Positions 39,137 to 40,511 of a DNA stretch of 40,511 nt are shown piece after piece. A program made the position numbers and the translations under genes. This DNA is from an uncultured Verrucomicrobiales bacterium. Lineage in GTDB: Bacteria; Verrucomicrobiota; Verrucomicrobiia; Verrucomicrobiales; Akkermansiaceae. Location of the stretch: contig CALCHQ010000061.1 in the NCBI GenBank assembly GCA_937901085.1, positions 1 to 40,511 on the forward strand, in the 5' to 3' direction. The notes beneath the pieces are model-generated. The model saw only the letters and a program-made list of their open reading frames with translations, did not search any database and was not told the origin of the DNA. The stretch's first letter is position 1; the number at the start of each line of letters is the position of its first letter.

Positions 39137-39169
39137 AAAGGAGAGGCAGTTACTCCACCTCTCCTTTTC
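39137..39169. terminator. Bidirectional stem-loop
   Basis: AAAGGAGAGG (39137-39146) and CCTCTCCTTT (39158-39167) form a 10-bp stem with A and T runs outside. It would end the minus-strand frame at 39209 and could act in both directions. Confidence 0.7.
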
Positions 39170-39208
39170 AACAATTACAGGGTCAAACCAGCATCTATTC
39201 ACTAGCCA

Positions 39209-39331
39209 TCACAGATAGCGATTCACCATCTCGGTAAAAGTCATCTTCCGAGGGTTCTTGTAGTCCTCTGCAATCTTCCTCTCAAAGTCACGCTGCCGTG
39301 CTTCTTCGTAGGCTTCCTTACCTTGGCTCAT
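39209..39331 (-). CDS. Short C-terminal fragment or small protein near the junction
   Basis: Forty residues, MSQGKEAYEEARQRDFERK and then IAEDYKNPRKMTFTEMVNRYL, look like a real charged, helical protein end. The frame stays open upstream of the ATG for about 20 codons into sequence that reads better on the other strand. It may therefore be the C-terminus of a longer gene cut at the junction. It is followed by a terminator. Confidence 0.4.
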   Translation of the reverse strand: MSQGKEAYEEARQRDFERKIAEDYKNPRKMTFTEMVNRYL

Positions 39332-39352
39332 CTGTTTAGAAACAGACTTGAA

Positions 39353-39490
39353 ATGAATGAAAGATATGTTCTGGAGTTTCAAGATCAGGCCAAAGCGGCT
39401 ATTTCGGGGAAAGATGTTCTTCCAGCAAGTGCTGCAAGAATAGCATTAGAGAGTTTTAGAAACAATTATGGAGACGGAGAGTCAGTATAA
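39353..39490 (+). CDS. C-terminal fragment of a gene upstream of fur, or a short gene
   Basis: The frame encodes MNERYVLEFQDQAKAAISG and then KDVLPASAARIALESFRNNYGDGESV, and overlaps the fur start by 23 bp. It is the only open frame across 39,353-39,467 on the plus strand. Upstream of the ATG the frame stays open but reads as the antisense of the minus-strand fragment. It may be the 3' end of the gene that normally precedes fur. I do not recognise the family. Confidence 0.4.
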   Translation: MNERYVLEFQDQAKAAISGKDVLPASAARIALESFRNNYGDGESV

Positions 39491-39953
39491 GGTATTTAAG
39501 GATAAGTTTGCAGACTTTCTCAAGTACAAGGCGTTAAGAAATACGCCTGAACGATTTGCCATTCTGGAAGCGATATACAAAACCGAAGGGCATTTCACTC
39601 CGGAAACTCTGTTGGAGAGTATTGTAAACAAACAGAATTTCCGATTGAGCAGAGCCACGGTCTATAACAATTTGGAATTGATACTGGAAGCCGGATTGAT
39701 AAAGAAACATCTCTTTACAGACGGCGTAAGGTATGAAAAGTGTGTAGAGCCGGAAATGCATCATCATCTTATATGTACAGTGTGCGGTAAGGTGGTGGAA
39801 AGTAAAGATGAAAAGGTGAAGACCGAAATAGAGAATATGAGAATTAAAAAGTTCACTATGACCGGCTATGCCTTGTATATTTACGGTTTGTGCAGTAAAT
39901 GTGCGGCTGCACAAAAGAGAAGACAGAAGAAATTAATGAATAAAACAAAATAA
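39468..39953 (+). CDS. Fur-family transcriptional regulator (Bacteroidales-like)
   Basis: The 161-residue product has the Fur winged helix (RFAILEAIYKTEGHFTPETLL, then LSRATVYNNLELILEAGLI) and the metal-binding dimerisation part with HHHLICTVCGK and a second CxxC (CSKC), as in Fur/Zur/PerR proteins that hold a structural zinc. Fur-type repressors sense a metal or peroxide. The specific signal cannot be told from sequence. It lies 1 bp upstream of purA, a gene pair I associate with Bacteroides-type genomes. Base composition is unlike the region left of 37 kb. Confidence 0.9.
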   Translation: METESQYKVFKDKFADFLKYKALRNTPERFAILEAIYKTEGHFTPETLLESIVNKQNFRLSRATVYNNLELILEAGLIKKHLFTDGVRYEKCVEPEMHHHLICTVCGKVVESKDEKVKTEIENMRIKKFTMTGYALYIYGLCSKCAAAQKRRQKKLMNKTK

Positions 39954-39954
39954 G

Positions 39955-40511
39955 ATGAAAGAGAAGATTGATGTTCTATTAGGCCTGCAGTGGGGCGACG
40001 AAGGAAAGGGAAAAGTTGTAGATGTATTAACCCCAAGGTATGATGTTGTGGCACGCTTTCAGGGTGGACCAAATGCCGGCCATACACTGATTTTTGATGG
40101 TAAGCATTTTGTTCTCAAATCTATACCTTCAGGAGTATTCCAAGGTGACAAACAGAATATTATAGGTAACGGTATGGTTATTGATGCTGCCCTGTTTAAG
40201 GCAGAGGCAGAAGCATTGGAGAATGCCGGTATCAATCTAAAAGATAGACTTCTTATATCTAAAAAAGCTCATCTTATATTGCCTACACACAGATTGCTGG
40301 ATAGTGCAATAGAGGCATCAAAAGGTAAGAGTAAGGTGGGAACAACCGGACGCGGAATAGGTCCTACATATACTGATAAGGTGGCAAGAACAGGTGTGAG
40401 AATAGGTGATTTGCTACGTCCTGATTTCCAGCAGAGATATGAAGAGACTAAAGCTGCTCATGAACGTACATTGAAGAGTCTGAATTTTGAATACGATCTG
40501 GCTCCAATAGA
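39955..40511 (+). CDS. purA: Adenylosuccinate synthetase, N-terminal part (truncated by the window edge)
   Basis: The first 185 residues are present. They contain the GTP-binding start LLGLQWGDEGKGKVVDVL, FQGGPNAGHTL, SIPSGVFQGDKQNIIGNG, KKAHLILPTHR and GTTGRGIGPTYTDK, all hallmarks of PurA. The enzyme makes adenylosuccinate from IMP, aspartate and GTP in AMP synthesis. Wording of these motifs (LQWGDEGKGKVVDVLTP.YDVVARFQGG) is typical of Bacteroidales. It forms an operon with the fur-family gene. Confidence 0.95.
   Translation, partial: MKEKIDVLLGLQWGDEGKGKVVDVLTPRYDVVARFQGGPNAGHTLIFDGKHFVLKSIPSGVFQGDKQNIIGNGMVIDAALFKAEAEALENAGINLKDRLLISKKAHLILPTHRLLDSAIEASKGKSKVGTTGRGIGPTYTDKVARTGVRIGDLLRPDFQQRYEETKAAHERTLKSLNFEYDLAPI

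Larger units (their letters stand above)
38902..39467. other. AT-rich stretch after the integrase, with gene fragments and a probable sequence junction
   Basis: It contains two stem-loops, a short minus-strand frame (39209-39331) and the start of a plus-strand frame (from 39353) that runs into fur. Coding character switches from minus to plus between about 39,331 and 39,353. The part at 38,940-39,136 shows only A/T-rich sequence with no gene. Confidence 0.6.

Noticed and set aside
1..40511. tRNA or rRNA genes
   Set aside because: No cloverleaf with a GTTCRANNC arm and no rRNA-like stretch was found on reading either strand.

Overview
Most of the window (about 1-37,125) reads as chromosome of a GC-rich, host-associated Verrucomicrobiota bacterium, most like Akkermansia. 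The reasons are VPEP-type PEP-CTERM proteins with an RRRRK tail, a large autotransporter, a secreted GH29 fucosidase, three tandem secreted GH33 sialidases and many lineage-restricted lipoproteins. From about 37.1 kb the base composition becomes AT-rich: first a lone tyrosine recombinase, then from about 39.34 kb a Fur-family regulator and purA whose proteins look Bacteroidales. That right end is probably an assembly chimera or, less likely, a transferred segment.

Layout. 1-9,802 holds minus-strand genes: a truncated membrane-protein N-terminus, a Sel1 protein, an ABC-2 permease, a RelE-like protein, two tandem paralogous lipoproteins with a Cys/His/Asp pattern, ribD, two more related lipoproteins, a TPR protein and argS. 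10,351-13,379 is a plus-strand operon of three DUF805 membrane proteins and miaA. Two minus-strand hypotheticals follow, then the fucosidase. 16.9-22.6 kb carries two PEP-CTERM genes and a convergent/divergent 1,269-residue autotransporter. Then come uvrB, an ankyrin protein, a tubulin-like GTPase, a PTS EIIA-like protein, three sialidases, rplI and an alanine/glycine symporter.

The strongest non-coding signal is origin-like. Three perfect DnaA boxes (TTATTCACA) and one near-perfect box lie within 166 bp at 5,111-5,276. Five ParB-type parS palindromes (TGTTCCAYGTGGAACA type) are spread over 6,656-12,491, two of them intergenic and three inside genes. I infer that this is the oriC/centromere domain of the chromosome.

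A second theme is mucin-glycan use: the fucosidase and the three sialidases would remove terminal fucose and sialic acid outside the cytoplasm. A third is a surface-protein locus in which the two PEP-CTERM genes share an unusual promoter module (a 17-bp near-palindrome filling the -35/-10 spacer), related 5' leaders and a near-identical 3' UTR. One of them also shares a domain with the autotransporter's passenger region. No tRNA, rRNA, CRISPR array or transposase was seen.
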